Numbered from the stretch's first letter, positions 7,025 through 16,003 are shown. The stretch is DNA of 37,096 bases from JAZGAE01 sp036475545 (GCA_036475545.1 JAZGAE010000050.1:1-37096); one strand, 5' to 3'. The notes: a model not told the origin generated them from the letters alone. Translations and numbers: made by a program.

Positions 7025-10000
7025 ATGCATCTGCTAGCCGCGCAACCCGGCGGCATTTCCGACGGCTCCGCCGCCGTGGACCTCGGGCAGAGCCCCGCCG
7101 ACATCGTGGTGCTGACCGCGGCGGACTCGGAGATCGCGTGTCTTTCCGCCGCCCAGCGAATGCTGGTGGACGGCCGCGCCGCGCCCGGGGACGAGACCGC
7201 GGGCTCCGGGCATGGCGGGGCGGCGCCCTCGCTCCGGCTCGCCAACCTGCTCCAGCTCGGCCACAACATGTCGGTGGACCTCTACATCGAGTCCGTGATC
7301 GCCCCGGACGGCGGGAGCGGCGCGCGCCTGGTGATCGTGCGGCTGCTCGGCGGGCGCGGCTACTGGCCCTACGGCGTGGACCAGCTCGCCGCGCTCTGCC
7401 GCGAAAGGGCCATCGGCCTTGCGCTTCTCTCCGGCGACGACGAGCCGGACGCGGAGCTCACGGCGCTCTCCACGGTCGGCGTCGAGGCCCTGCACCGGCT
7501 GTGGCAGTACTTCGTGCACGGCGGCGCAGACAACGCGGCCAACTGCCTGCGCTACGCCGCCGAGCTGATCGGCCGGGGACCGGCGGACGGCGGCACGCCC
7601 GAGACAGGGTGGCGCGAGCCGGCGCCGCTGTTGCGCGCCGGGCTCTATTGGCCGGGGCGGACCAGCCCCAGCCTCGAGGATGTTCGGGCCGAATGGGCGA
7701 AAAACGGGGGCGCGGGGGCGCAAGCCCCGGTGGCGGCCGTCGTCTTCTACCGGGCGATGGTGCAGGCGGCGAACCTGGAGCCGGTGGACGCGCTCATCCG
7801 ATCGCTGGCGCGCGCCGGCCTCAACGCGCTCCCCGTCTTCGCCGCCGGCCTCAGGGACCCGGTCGCGGCCGACACGGTCGCGGACCTCATCGCGGACTCC
7901 CGCCCCGACGTGATCCTCAGCGCCACCGGATTCGCCCTTTCCAACCCGGCTGCCCCCGGTGAGCCGCGACCCCACACGCCCTTCGATTCGGCCGACTGCC
8001 CGATCCTCCAGGTGGTCTTCTCCGGCGGCACGGAGGCCGACTGGCGGGGCGGCACCCGGGGGCTCAGCGCCCGCGACATCGCCATGAACGTGGCGTTGCC
8101 CGAGATCGACGGGCGGGTGCTGTCGCGCGCCGTCTCGTTCAAGGACCGGGCGGCGCGCGACGAGCGAACGCAAGCCGACATCGTCGCCTACCGGGCCGTC
8201 CCAGACCGCATCGACTTCGTGGGCCGCCTCGCCGCCGCCTGGGTGAGCCTCAGACGGACGCCGGCGAGCGAGCGCCGCATCGCGCTGGTGCTCGCCAACT
8301 ACCCGAACCGCGACGGGCGCATCGGCAACGGCGTCGGGCTGGATACGCCGAAGGCGACGGTGAACGTGCTCCGGGCGCTCGAGGCCGCGGGCCACGGCGT
8401 CCGCGACGCCCCCCGGGACGGCGCCGCGCTCATCGAGCGGCTCCTGGCCGGGCCGACCAACGCGCTCTCCAAGCGCGCCGCGCGCCGGGTCTCCGAGACC
8501 CTGTCCCTCGCCGACTACCAGGCCTTCTTCACGGGCCTGGCGCGGCCGGTCCGCGATGCCGTCGTGGCGCGGTGGGGAGCGCCCGAGGCAGACCCCCTCT
8601 TCGACGAAGGCCTGGGCCAAGGGGGCGCCTTCGCGATTGCGGCGTTCCGGTGCGGCAAGGTGGCGGTCGCCCTCCAGCCCGCGCGCGGCTACAACATCGA
8701 CCCCCGGGCCAGCTATCACGACCCCGATCTCATGCCGCCCCACGGCTACCTCGCCTTCTACGCCTGGCTGCGCCATGGCTTCGCCGCCCACGCCGTGGTT
8801 CACATGGGCAAGCACGGGAACCTCGAGTGGCTGCCCGGAAAGGCCCTGGCGCTGTCCGCGGAATGCTACCCCGAGGCGGCGCTGGGAGCGCTTCCGCATC
8901 TCTATCCCTTCATCGTCAACGACCCCGGCGAGGGCACGCAGGCGAAGCGCCGCGCCGCCGCCGTCGTCATCGACCACCTCACGCCGCCGCTCACCCGCGC
9001 CGAATCCTACGGGCCGATCCGCGACCTGGAGCAGCTCGTCGACGAGTTCTACGAGGCGGCAGGCCTGGACCCGCGCCGGCTGAAAGTTCTGGGTAGCCAG
9101 ATCCTGGAGCTGGCAGCCAGCACCGGGCTCGACGTGGACTGCGGGATCGAGCGCGACGACGGCGAGGCCGCGGCGCTCAAGAAGCTGGACTCGTACCTGT
9201 GCGAGCTCAAGGAGATGCAAATCCGCGACGGACTCCACGTTTTCGGCGAATCGCCCGCGGACGGCCTGCTCACCGACCTTCTCGTGGCGCTCGTGCGCGT
9301 GCCGCGCGGCCAAGGCGAAGGCGGCGACGCCTCATTGACGCGCGCCATGGCCGGCGACCTCGGCCTCGCCTTCGATCCGCTGGAGTGCGACATGGCGGCG
9401 CCGTGGGCGGGCGAGCGGCCGGGCGCGCTCCGGGACATCCTGCCGAAGGAGCCCTGGCGCAGCCACGGAGACACGGTCGAGCGGCTCGAGGCCCTGGCCA
9501 CCGCGCTGGCCGCGGGCGGCGTCGCCCCGGAGCCGGATTGGCCCCGGACCAAGGCCGTCCTTCGGACCCTGGATGACCGCATCCGCCCCGCGGTCGAGGC
9601 CTGCGGACCGGCCGAGATGGAGGGGTTGCTGACCGGTCTCGAGGGCCGGTTCGTCGCACCCGGGCCGTCCGGCGCGCCGACCCGCGGACGCCCCGACGTG
9701 CTGCCCACGGGGCGCAACTTCTATTCCCTCGACACCCGCACGGTGCCGACGCCGGCGGCCTGGCACCTGGGCTGGAAGTCCGCGACCCTGCTCGTCGAGC
9801 GCCATGCCCAGGACCACGGCGCCTTCCCGCGCCGCCTCGCGCTCAGCGCCTGGGGCACCAGCAACATGCGCACGGGCGGCGACGACATCGCCCAGGCGCT
9901 TGCGCTCCTGGGCGCGCGCCCCACCTGGGACGCGGCGTCCAGGCGGGTCACGGGTTTCGAGATCCTGCCCTTGTCCGTCCTCGACCGGCCCCGGGTGGAC

Positions 10001-10909
10001 GTGACGCTGCGGGTCTCCGGCTTCTTCCGCGACGCCTTTCCCGGGCTCATCGACCTCTTCGATTCCGCCACCCGCGCCGTCGCCGCCCTCGACGAGGACG
10101 AGGCGCGGAATCCGCTGGCGGCCGCCGTGGGCGCAGACGCACGCAAGCTCGTCGCTTCGGGACTCGACGAGGACACGGCGACCTTGCGCGCGGGCTACCG
10201 GGTGTTCGGCTCCAAGCCGGGAGCCTACGGCGCCGGGCTCCAGGCGCTGATCGACGAGCGGGGTTGGGAAACGGACGCCGACCTGGCCCGCGCCTACGTC
10301 TCGTGGGGCGGCTACGCCTACGGGGCCGGCGCGCGCGGCGAGGCCCAGCACAAGCTGTTCGAAACCCGGCTCGAGCGGATCGAGGCCGTCGTCCACAACC
10401 AGGACAACCGCGAGCACGATCTCTTGGATTCCGACGACTACTACCAGTTCGAGGGGGGCCTCACGGCGGCCGTCCGCCATGCCTCCGGCAAGCAGCCGGC
10501 CGTCTACCACAACGACCACTCGAGGCCCGAGTCCCCGAAGGTGCGCACCCTCGAGGACGAGGTGGCGCGGGTCGTGCGCTCCCGGGTCGTCAACCCGAAA
10601 TGGATCGCCGGCGTCATGCGCCACGGCTACAAGGGCGCCTTCGAGATGGCCGCCACGGTGGACTATCTTTTCGCCTTCGCCGCCACGGCGAGAGCCGTCA
10701 AGGACCACCATTTCGATGCCGTCTTCGAGGCCTACATCGGCGACGACGACGTGCGCGGGTTCCTCGAGACCCACAACCCGGACGCGCTCAAGGAGATGAG
10801 CGAGCGGCTCATCGAGGCCCAGGACCGCGGCCTGTGGCGGCCCCGGGCCAATAGCGCCTATCGGCGCCTGTCCCAGATCGCCGCGGCAAGCGGGGTGGAG
10901 ACGCCATGA
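7025..10909 (+). CDS. cobN: Cobaltochelatase subunit CobN
   Basis: The 1294-residue product is the large, substrate-binding subunit of the ATP-dependent cobaltochelatase, homologous to magnesium chelatase ChlH/BchH. In the cobalt-late pathway it inserts Co(II) into hydrogenobyrinate a,c-diamide together with two AAA+ subunits. Conserved signatures include the N-terminal NMSVDLYIESV region, ANYPNRDGRIGNGVGLDTP, VHMGKHGNLEWLPGK (first His about 593), YPFIVNDPGEGTQAKRR and, toward the end, HNQDNREHDLLDSDDYYQFEGG. Length is normal and no frameshift is seen. It lies 16 bases after cobW and overlaps cobO as ATGA. The AAA+ partners are not in this window, while cbiX, an early cobaltochelatase, is; ChlI/ChlD-type proteins elsewhere could supply the partners. 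Confidence 0.96.
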   Translation: MHLLAAQPGGISDGSAAVDLGQSPADIVVLTAADSEIACLSAAQRMLVDGRAAPGDETAGSGHGGAAPSLRLANLLQLGHNMSVDLYIESVIAPDGGSGARLVIVRLLGGRGYWPYGVDQLAALCRERAIGLALLSGDDEPDAELTALSTVGVEALHRLWQYFVHGGADNAANCLRYAAELIGRGPADGGTPETGWREPAPLLRAGLYWPGRTSPSLEDVRAEWAKNGGAGAQAPVAAVVFYRAMVQAANLEPVDALIRSLARAGLNALPVFAAGLRDPVAADTVADLIADSRPDVILSATGFALSNPAAPGEPRPHTPFDSADCPILQVVFSGGTEADWRGGTRGLSARDIAMNVALPEIDGRVLSRAVSFKDRAARDERTQADIVAYRAVPDRIDFVGRLAAAWVSLRRTPASERRIALVLANYPNRDGRIGNGVGLDTPKATVNVLRALEAAGHGVRDAPRDGAALIERLLAGPTNALSKRAARRVSETLSLADYQAFFTGLARPVRDAVVARWGAPEADPLFDEGLGQGGAFAIAAFRCGKVAVALQPARGYNIDPRASYHDPDLMPPHGYLAFYAWLRHGFAAHAVVHMGKHGNLEWLPGKALALSAECYPEAALGALPHLYPFIVNDPGEGTQAKRRAAAVVIDHLTPPLTRAESYGPIRDLEQLVDEFYEAAGLDPRRLKVLGSQILELAASTGLDVDCGIERDDGEAAALKKLDSYLCELKEMQIRDGLHVFGESPADGLLTDLLVALVRVPRGQGEGGDASLTRAMAGDLGLAFDPLECDMAAPWAGERPGALRDILPKEPWRSHGDTVERLEALATALAAGGVAPEPDWPRTKAVLRTLDDRIRPAVEACGPAEMEGLLTGLEGRFVAPGPSGAPTRGRPDVLPTGRNFYSLDTRTVPTPAAWHLGWKSATLLVERHAQDHGAFPRRLALSAWGTSNMRTGGDDIAQALALLGARPTWDAASRRVTGFEILPLSVLDRPRVDVTLRVSGFFRDAFPGLIDLFDSATRAVAALDEDEARNPLAAAVGADARKLVASGLDEDTATLRAGYRVFGSKPGAYGAGLQALIDERGWETDADLARAYVSWGGYAYGAGARGEAQHKLFETRLERIEAVVHNQDNREHDLLDSDDYYQFEGGLTAAVRHASGKQPAVYHNDHSRPESPKVRTLEDEVARVVRSRVVNPKWIAGVMRHGYKGAFEMAATVDYLFAFAATARAVKDHHFDAVFEAYIGDDDVRGFLETHNPDALKEMSERLIEAQDRGLWRPRANSAYRRLSQIAAASGVETP

Positions 10910-11523
10910 CGGCAAGGAAAGACACGGAAGAAGACAAGCGCCATCGCGAGAAGATGGCGAAGCGCAAGGCGGCGCGGGACAAGATTCTGGCGACGAAAAC
11001 GCAAGAGCGCGGCCTCGTCATCGTCCACACCGGCAAGGGCAAGGGCAAGACCACCGCCGCCATGGGCCTGGCGCTGCGCGCCCTCGGGCGCGGCATGAAG
11101 GTGGGCATCGTCCAGTTCATCAAGGGGGCCTGGGACACCGGCGAGCGCCATGCGCTCGAGCGCTTCTCGGACCTCGTGGTCTTCAAGGCGATGGGCGAGG
11201 GCTTCACCTGGGAGACCCAGGACCGCGCCCGCGACATCGCCGCGGCGAGAAAGGCGTGGGAGGCGGCCGAGGAGATGATCGCGGACCCCTCCTTCCGCCT
11301 CGTTATTCTCGACGAACTCAATATCGTCCTGCGCTATGATTACTTGGCCGTGGACGAGGTGCTGGAGACGCTGGCCAGCAAGCCACGCGATCTGCACGTC
11401 GTGATCACCGGCCGCAACGCCAAGCCGGAGCTCATCGAGCGGGCCGATCTGGTCACGGAGATGACGCTCGTCAAGCACCCGTTCCGGGCGGGCGTGAAGG
11501 CGCAGCCTGGGATCGAATTCTAG
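10906..11523 (+). CDS. cobO: Cob(I)yrinic acid a,c-diamide adenosyltransferase
   Basis: CobO/BtuR/CobA-type adenosyltransferase, which attaches the 5'-deoxyadenosyl group of ATP to the reduced cobalt of the corrinoid. The 205-residue product has a Lys/Arg/Glu-rich N-terminal arm (1-35), a P-loop HTGKGKGKTT (41-50), GIVQFIKGAW, LVILDELNIVLRYDYL (Walker B-like) and VVITGRNAKPELIERADLVTEM. The ATG overlaps the cobN stop as ATGA, so it follows cobN in the riboswitch-controlled unit. Its stop is 39 bases before the SYLF-domain gene. Confidence 0.95.
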   Translation: MTARKDTEEDKRHREKMAKRKAARDKILATKTQERGLVIVHTGKGKGKTTAAMGLALRALGRGMKVGIVQFIKGAWDTGERHALERFSDLVVFKAMGEGFTWETQDRARDIAAARKAWEAAEEMIADPSFRLVILDELNIVLRYDYLAVDEVLETLASKPRDLHVVITGRNAKPELIERADLVTEMTLVKHPFRAGVKAQPGIEF

Positions 11524-11562
11524 GCGACGCCTTTTGAGGGAAGTTCAAGGGAGGTCGAGGCA

Positions 11563-12246
11563 ATGCGGAAAATCTTTGCCAGCGCCTGTGCGGCCGTGAT
11601 GGCGGCGGCGGTCGTCGTCGGGGCCGCGCATCCTGCATCGGCGGTCAGCGAGGAACAGGAGCTCGTCGAAAAGGCGCGGTTCACCGCCGATCGGATGCTG
11701 AAAGACCCCGACTTCGGCACAATGACAGACCTGATGAAAAGGGCGAAGGGGGTCATGATCATCCCCTCGCTGCTCAAGGCCGCGTTCTTCTTCGGCGCCG
11801 AGGGCGGCAGTGGCGTGCTCTTGGCCCGCAGGCCGGGCGGAGGGTGGAGCTACCCCGCGTTCTACACCCTCGGTGGCGCCAGCTTCGGCTTCCAGTTCGG
11901 AGGCGAGGCCTCCGAGGTCATCCTGCTCATCATGAACGACGACGCGATGAAAGCGGTGATGAAAGACCAGATCAAGCTGGGCGCCGACGCCAGCGTGGCG
12001 GTGGGCCCGATCGGCGCGGGCATCGAGGGCGCAACCACCACCGCCATCGGCGCCGACATCTATTCCTTCGCCAGGGCCAAGGGGTTGTATGCCGGCGTAT
12101 CGCTCGAGGGCACGGTGGTCTACGGCCGCGAGAGTTACAACGAGGCCTATTACGGAAGCGGCGCGACGGCGCGCGCCATCCTCGTCGAAGGCGCCCTCGC
12201 GAACGCCGGCGCCGACGGCCTGAGGGCGGCCCTTGCCCCGTACTAG
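11563..12246 (+). CDS. Exported SYLF-domain (YSC84/DUF500) protein
   Basis: A 227-residue protein with a Sec signal peptide (MRKIFASACAAVMAAAVVVG, likely cleaved after ASA near 27) and a full SYLF domain. Visible SYLF features are AKGVMIIPSLLKAAFFFGAEGGSGVLLARR, GGASFGFQFGGEASEVILLI, the VGPIGAGIEG segment and SFARAKGLYAGVSLEG. Eukaryotic SYLF proteins bind lipids; bacterial members are periplasmic or outer-membrane-associated with no settled role. The ATG is preceded by GGGAGG. It sits inside the cobalamin operon, and its 3' end overlaps cobQ by 14 bases, so it shares the riboswitch-controlled transcript. No corrinoid function is known for this family. Confidence 0.88.
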   Translation: MRKIFASACAAVMAAAVVVGAAHPASAVSEEQELVEKARFTADRMLKDPDFGTMTDLMKRAKGVMIIPSLLKAAFFFGAEGGSGVLLARRPGGGWSYPAFYTLGGASFGFQFGGEASEVILLIMNDDAMKAVMKDQIKLGADASVAVGPIGAGIEGATTTAIGADIYSFARAKGLYAGVSLEGTVVYGRESYNEAYYGSGATARAILVEGALANAGADGLRAALAPY

Positions 12247-13756
12247 TACCCCCGCCCTGATGCTGCAGGGCACGGGCTCGGACGTCGGCAAGTCGCTGCT
12301 GGTGGCGGGTCTGGCGCGGGCTTTTCTGCGCCGCGGGCTCGAGGTCCGCCCGTTCAAGCCCCAGAACATGTCCAACAACGCCGCGGTCACGGCGGACGGC
12401 GGCGAGATCGGCCGCGCCCAGGCCCTCCAGGCCAGGGCCGCCGGCATCTTGCCTTCCGTGCACATGAACCCGGTGCTCCTGAAGCCCCAGTCGGACACCG
12501 GCGCCCAGGTCGTGGTCCAGGGCCGCGTCTTCGCCACCGCGAGCGCGCGGGACTACCACGGGCTCAAGGCGAAGTTGATGCCCAAGGTGCTCGAGAGCTT
12601 CGCGGAGCTTTGCCGGGATGCGGACCTCATCCTCGTCGAAGGGGCGGGGAGCCCGGCGGAGGTCAACCTGCGCGAGTCCGACATCGCCAACATGGGCTTC
12701 GCCGAAGCCGCGGACCTGCCCGTGGTCCTCGTCGGCGACATCGACCGGGGCGGGGTGATCGCGGCCATCGTCGGCACCCACGCCCTGTTGCCGGAGGCCG
12801 AACAGGCCCGGCTCCGCGGCTACGTGGTCAACAAGTTCCGGGGCGACCCGAGCCTGTTCCAGCCGGCGCTTGGCGTGATCGAGGAGCGCTCGGGGCTGCG
12901 CTGCCTCGGCATCGTCCCCCATTTCCCGGCGGCGCGGTGGCTCCCCCAGGAGGACGGCGTCGCGCTCGACAGCGTGCCGTGGCGCGCTTATGGGCGCGAA
13001 TCCCAGGGCGAAGAGACCGCCCGGGCGATCCGGATCGCCGTGCCCAGGCTTCCCCGCATCGCCAATTTCGACGATCTCGACCCGTTGGCCGCGGAGCCCG
13101 ATGTCATCCTCGACATGGTCGAGGCGGGCCGCCCCCTGCCCCAGGATGCCGACCTCATCGTCCTGCCCGGCTCGAAATCGACTCTTCCCGACCTCGCCTT
13201 CTTGCGCGAGCAGGGCTGGGACGTCGACATCCTCGCGTTCGTTAGAGGCGGGGGGCGCGTCATCGGACTCTGCGCCGGCTACCAGATGCTCGGGCGTTCC
13301 ATTTCCGACCCCGAGGGTATCGAGGGGCCGAAAGGGAAGGCGCAGGGCCTCGGCCTCCTCGACGTGGAGACGGTGTTGACCCCCTCCAAGCGGCTCTGCG
13401 AAGCGCGCGGCGTGGAGACCGCCAGCGGGGCCCTTATCACCGGCTACGAGATGCACATGGGCGAGACCTCGGGCCCCGATTGCGCCCGGGCCTGGCTTGC
13501 GCTCGAAGACGACGGCGGCGAGGCCCGCCCCGAGGGCGGCGCATCGCCGGACGGGCGCGTGCAGGGGTGCTACCTCCACGGTCTCTTTGCGGCCGACGGG
13601 TTCCGCCGCGCGCTGCTCGAGCGCATCGCCGGCAGACGCCGCGAGGCGCCGGCCTGCTACGAGGAGAAGACGGAGAAGATTCTCGACGATCTCGCGGACC
13701 TGCTCGAGGCGAGTCTCGACCTCGACCGCCTCCTGGAGATCGCCCATGAACGCTGA
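12233..13756 (+). CDS. cobQ: Cobyric acid synthase (glutamine-hydrolysing)
   Basis: CobQ/CbiP amidates four peripheral carboxylates of adenosylcobyrinate a,c-diamide using glutamine and ATP. The 507-residue product combines an N-terminal dethiobiotin-synthetase-like ATPase domain (P-loop GTGSDVGKS, 13-21; FKPQNMSNNAAVT; DGGEIGRAQ) with a C-terminal triad-type glutamine amidotransferase domain (VLPGSKSTLPDL; nucleophile Cys about 347 in IGLCAGYQMLGR; catalytic His about 449 in CYLHGLF). The start taken is TTG at 12233, with GAGGG just upstream, giving the usual short lead before LMLQGTGS; ATG at 12260 is a possible shorter start. It overlaps the SYLF gene and converges with cbiB. Confidence 0.94.
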   Translation: MPRTSTPALMLQGTGSDVGKSLLVAGLARAFLRRGLEVRPFKPQNMSNNAAVTADGGEIGRAQALQARAAGILPSVHMNPVLLKPQSDTGAQVVVQGRVFATASARDYHGLKAKLMPKVLESFAELCRDADLILVEGAGSPAEVNLRESDIANMGFAEAADLPVVLVGDIDRGGVIAAIVGTHALLPEAEQARLRGYVVNKFRGDPSLFQPALGVIEERSGLRCLGIVPHFPAARWLPQEDGVALDSVPWRAYGRESQGEETARAIRIAVPRLPRIANFDDLDPLAAEPDVILDMVEAGRPLPQDADLIVLPGSKSTLPDLAFLREQGWDVDILAFVRGGGRVIGLCAGYQMLGRSISDPEGIEGPKGKAQGLGLLDVETVLTPSKRLCEARGVETASGALITGYEMHMGETSGPDCARAWLALEDDGGEARPEGGASPDGRVQGCYLHGLFAADGFRRALLERIAGRRREAPACYEEKTEKILDDLADLLEASLDLDRLLEIAHER

Positions 13757-13820
13757 CGGGTTCCGCGGGCAGCGGATCGCAGGCGGGCGCGGCCGCAAGG
13801 CCCAGCCCGCCGCGGGCGCG

Positions 13821-14825
13821 CTAGAGGGTCACGCGGACCCCGGCGAGAACGGCGATCGCGCCGGCATGAACCAGGCAGGCGACCGCGAACAGGTAGAGCG
13901 AGCGGTTGATGTCTTGATAGGTGGCCCGGGCGCGGCCGTCGCCGATCCAGGGGTCGTCGGCCACCACCTCGCCGTAGCGCCGCGGCCCGGCGAGCGCCAG
14001 GCCCAGCGCACCGGCCATCGCGCCTTCGGGCCAGCCGGCGTTGGGAGAGGAATGCTTACGCGCGTCGCCGACCATGGTCTTCAGGGCGCGCGCCGGATTG
14101 GCGGTCGGCGCGAACAGCGCCGCAACCGCGATGAGCGCGCCGGCGATCCGCGCCGGCACGAGGTTCAGGAGATCGTCGAGACGCGCCGCCGCCATCCCGA
14201 AGGCGCGGTAGCGCGCCGAGCGATGGCCGATCATGCTGTCCATGGTGCTGACGGCCTTGTACGCCATCAGCCCCGGAAGCCCCAGCAGGATGTACCAGAA
14301 GGCGGGGGCCACCACGCCGTCCGAGAAGTTCTCGGCGCAGGACTCGATGGCGGCGCGGGCGACGCCGTGCTCGTCGAGCGCCTCGAGGTCGCGCCCGACG
14401 ATGTGGCGGACCGCGGCCTTGGCCGCGCCGAGGCCCTTGTCGCGGAGCGCCACGGAAACCTGGCGGACGTGGTTGTAGAGGCCGCGCTGGGCCACCAGCA
14501 CGGCGACGAAGAAGAGCTCCAGAAGCCAGCCGTAAGGGTAGGCGCGGCTCGCCGACGCGACGACCCAGCCTGCCGCCGCGGCGAGCGACCCCAGGACCAG
14601 GACCAGCAGCAACCCGCGCACCTTGCGCGTCACCTCGCTGCGCTTCTCGCGGTTGAGCCGCCTCTCCAGCGCGCCGATCACGCCGCCCGCCAGGCGGACG
14701 GGATGGGGCACGACGCGGAAGAGCCCTGGCATGTCGCCGACCACCGCGTCGATGGCAAGAGCCAGCAGCAGCAGCAGCAACGTCTCGGGGCTCGCCAGCC
14801 CGCCCGGATAGGGAGCCAAGGTCAT
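13821..14825 (-). CDS. cbiB: Adenosylcobinamide-phosphate synthase
   Basis: CbiB (CobD in P. denitrificans) attaches aminopropanol or its phosphate to adenosylcobyric acid at the membrane. The 334-residue product has membrane segments near the N-terminus (LLLLLLALAIDAVVGD), around 70-110 and at the C-terminus. Signatures are HPVRLAGGVIGALERRLN, ESCAENFSDGVVAPAFWYILLG, MIGHRSARYRAFG with ARLDDLLNLVPARI, and KHSSPNAGWPEGAMAGALG. It is transcribed opposite to its neighbours, converging on cobQ and divergent from cbiX. No riboswitch is visible in its 107-base upstream gap. Confidence 0.94.
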   Translation of the reverse strand: MTLAPYPGGLASPETLLLLLLALAIDAVVGDMPGLFRVVPHPVRLAGGVIGALERRLNREKRSEVTRKVRGLLLVLVLGSLAAAAGWVVASASRAYPYGWLLELFFVAVLVAQRGLYNHVRQVSVALRDKGLGAAKAAVRHIVGRDLEALDEHGVARAAIESCAENFSDGVVAPAFWYILLGLPGLMAYKAVSTMDSMIGHRSARYRAFGMAAARLDDLLNLVPARIAGALIAVAALFAPTANPARALKTMVGDARKHSSPNAGWPEGAMAGALGLALAGPRRYGEVVADDPWIGDGRARATYQDINRSLYLFAVACLVHAGAIAVLAGVRVTL

Positions 14826-14932
14826 GGCGCGAGCATGGGTTGGGCGGCAGTAGAGGTCAATCGCCGAGTGGGGCGCGGGTTCCGCGCGCCGGCCGGGACG
14901 GCGCGAGCGAGAAACAGGGAGGGGAGAGGCTG

Positions 14933-16003
14933 ATGGAGAAGACCGGTGTCATGATCTGCGGCCACGGCAGCCGGGACCCGGAGGCCATCGCCGAGTTCGA
15001 TTCGCTCGCGCGGGCGCTGAGGGAACGGCTGCCGGAGTACGATGTCGAGTCCGGCTATCTGGAGTTCGCCCGGCCCGTGATCCGCGAGGGCCTGGAGGCG
15101 CTCAAGGCGCGCGGCGCGACGCGGATTCTGGCGCTGCCCGGCATGCTGTTCGCCGCCGGCCACGTCAAGAACGACCTGCCCTGGGAGCTCAATAGCTTCG
15201 CCGCCGAAAACCCCGAAATCACGGTCACCTTCGGGCGGGACCTCGCCATCGAGCCGAAGCTGCTGGCGGCCGCCCGCGACCGCATCGAGGCCGCCGAGCA
15301 CGCAGGCCGAGACGGCACCCCGCGCGCCGAGACGCTGCTCGTCGTGGTGGGCCGCGGCACCAACGACCCCGACGCCAACTCCAGCGTCACGAAGGTCACG
15401 CGCATGCTGTGGGAGGGCATGGGCTTCGGCTGGGCCGAGACGGCGTATTCCGGGGTCGCCCATCCGCGCGTCGACGCCGGCCTCGAGAAGGCCGTGCGCC
15501 TGGGCTTTCGGCGCATCGTCGTCTTCCCTTACTTCCTGTTCACGGGCGTGCTCGTGAAACGGATCTACCGGCAGACCGACGAGGTGGCCGCCCGCCACGG
15601 AAAAGTCGAGTTCGTCAAGGCGAGCTATCTCAACGACCATCCGCTGGTGGTTGAGACATTCGCCGAGCGGCTGCAGGAGACCCTGATCGGGTCCAACGCC
15701 ATGAACTGCTTGCTCTGCAAGTACCGCGAACAGATCGTCGGCCGCGAGGACGAGGTGGGCATGCCCCAGGCCGGCCACCACCATCACGTCCGCGGCATCG
15801 GGACCGACGCGGATCACGCCCATGCCCCCGGCCACGGCCATCATCAGGCCGCCGGCCACGGCCACCATCGCGGGGCCGGCGGCGGGGCCGGCGGCGCGGC
15901 CGGCGCGGGCGAGGCCAACGACGGGCGCGGCGACGGGCGCGGCGACGGCGCGGGCCAGGAGGACCGCGGGGCCGGCGGCGCTCGAACCGCCACCGCCGAT
16001 TGA
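14933..16003 (+). CDS. cbiX: Sirohydrochlorin cobaltochelatase, long CbiX with His-rich tail
   Basis: This ATP-independent class II chelatase inserts cobalt into sirohydrochlorin, the early metal insertion of the cobalt-early B12 route. The 356-residue product carries two CbiX-like halves: CGHGSRDPEAI (catalytic His about 11) with LALPGMLFAAGHVKNDLP, and VVGRGTNDPDANSSV with VFPYFLFTGVLVKRIY. Then comes MNCLLC (257-262), the MxCxxC motif that houses a 4Fe-4S centre in Bacillus megaterium CbiX-L. The tail from about 281 is His-rich (GHHHHV, HAHAPGHGHHQ, GHGHHRG) and then Gly/Ala/Asp/Arg low complexity to the end. ATG 14933 has a GGGAGGGGAG ribosome-binding site. It leads the cbiX-cobH-cobL-cobI-cbiG/J-cobM unit. 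Confidence 0.93.
   Translation: MEKTGVMICGHGSRDPEAIAEFDSLARALRERLPEYDVESGYLEFARPVIREGLEALKARGATRILALPGMLFAAGHVKNDLPWELNSFAAENPEITVTFGRDLAIEPKLLAAARDRIEAAEHAGRDGTPRAETLLVVVGRGTNDPDANSSVTKVTRMLWEGMGFGWAETAYSGVAHPRVDAGLEKAVRLGFRRIVVFPYFLFTGVLVKRIYRQTDEVAARHGKVEFVKASYLNDHPLVVETFAERLQETLIGSNAMNCLLCKYREQIVGREDEVGMPQAGHHHHVRGIGTDADHAHAPGHGHHQAAGHGHHRGAGGGAGGAAGAGEANDGRGDGRGDGAGQEDRGAGGARTATAD

Noticed and set aside
7034..9313. A 759-codon open frame on the minus strand opposite cobN
   Set aside because: It is composed of Arg/Gly/Ala/Val/His-rich low-complexity sequence with no family motif, and mirrors the codon structure of cobN in GC-rich DNA. CobN in the other strand has conserved motifs throughout.
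11972..13798. A 608-codon minus-strand frame opposite cobQ
   Set aside because: Antisense shadow of cobQ; no start context, no conserved motif and low-complexity composition.
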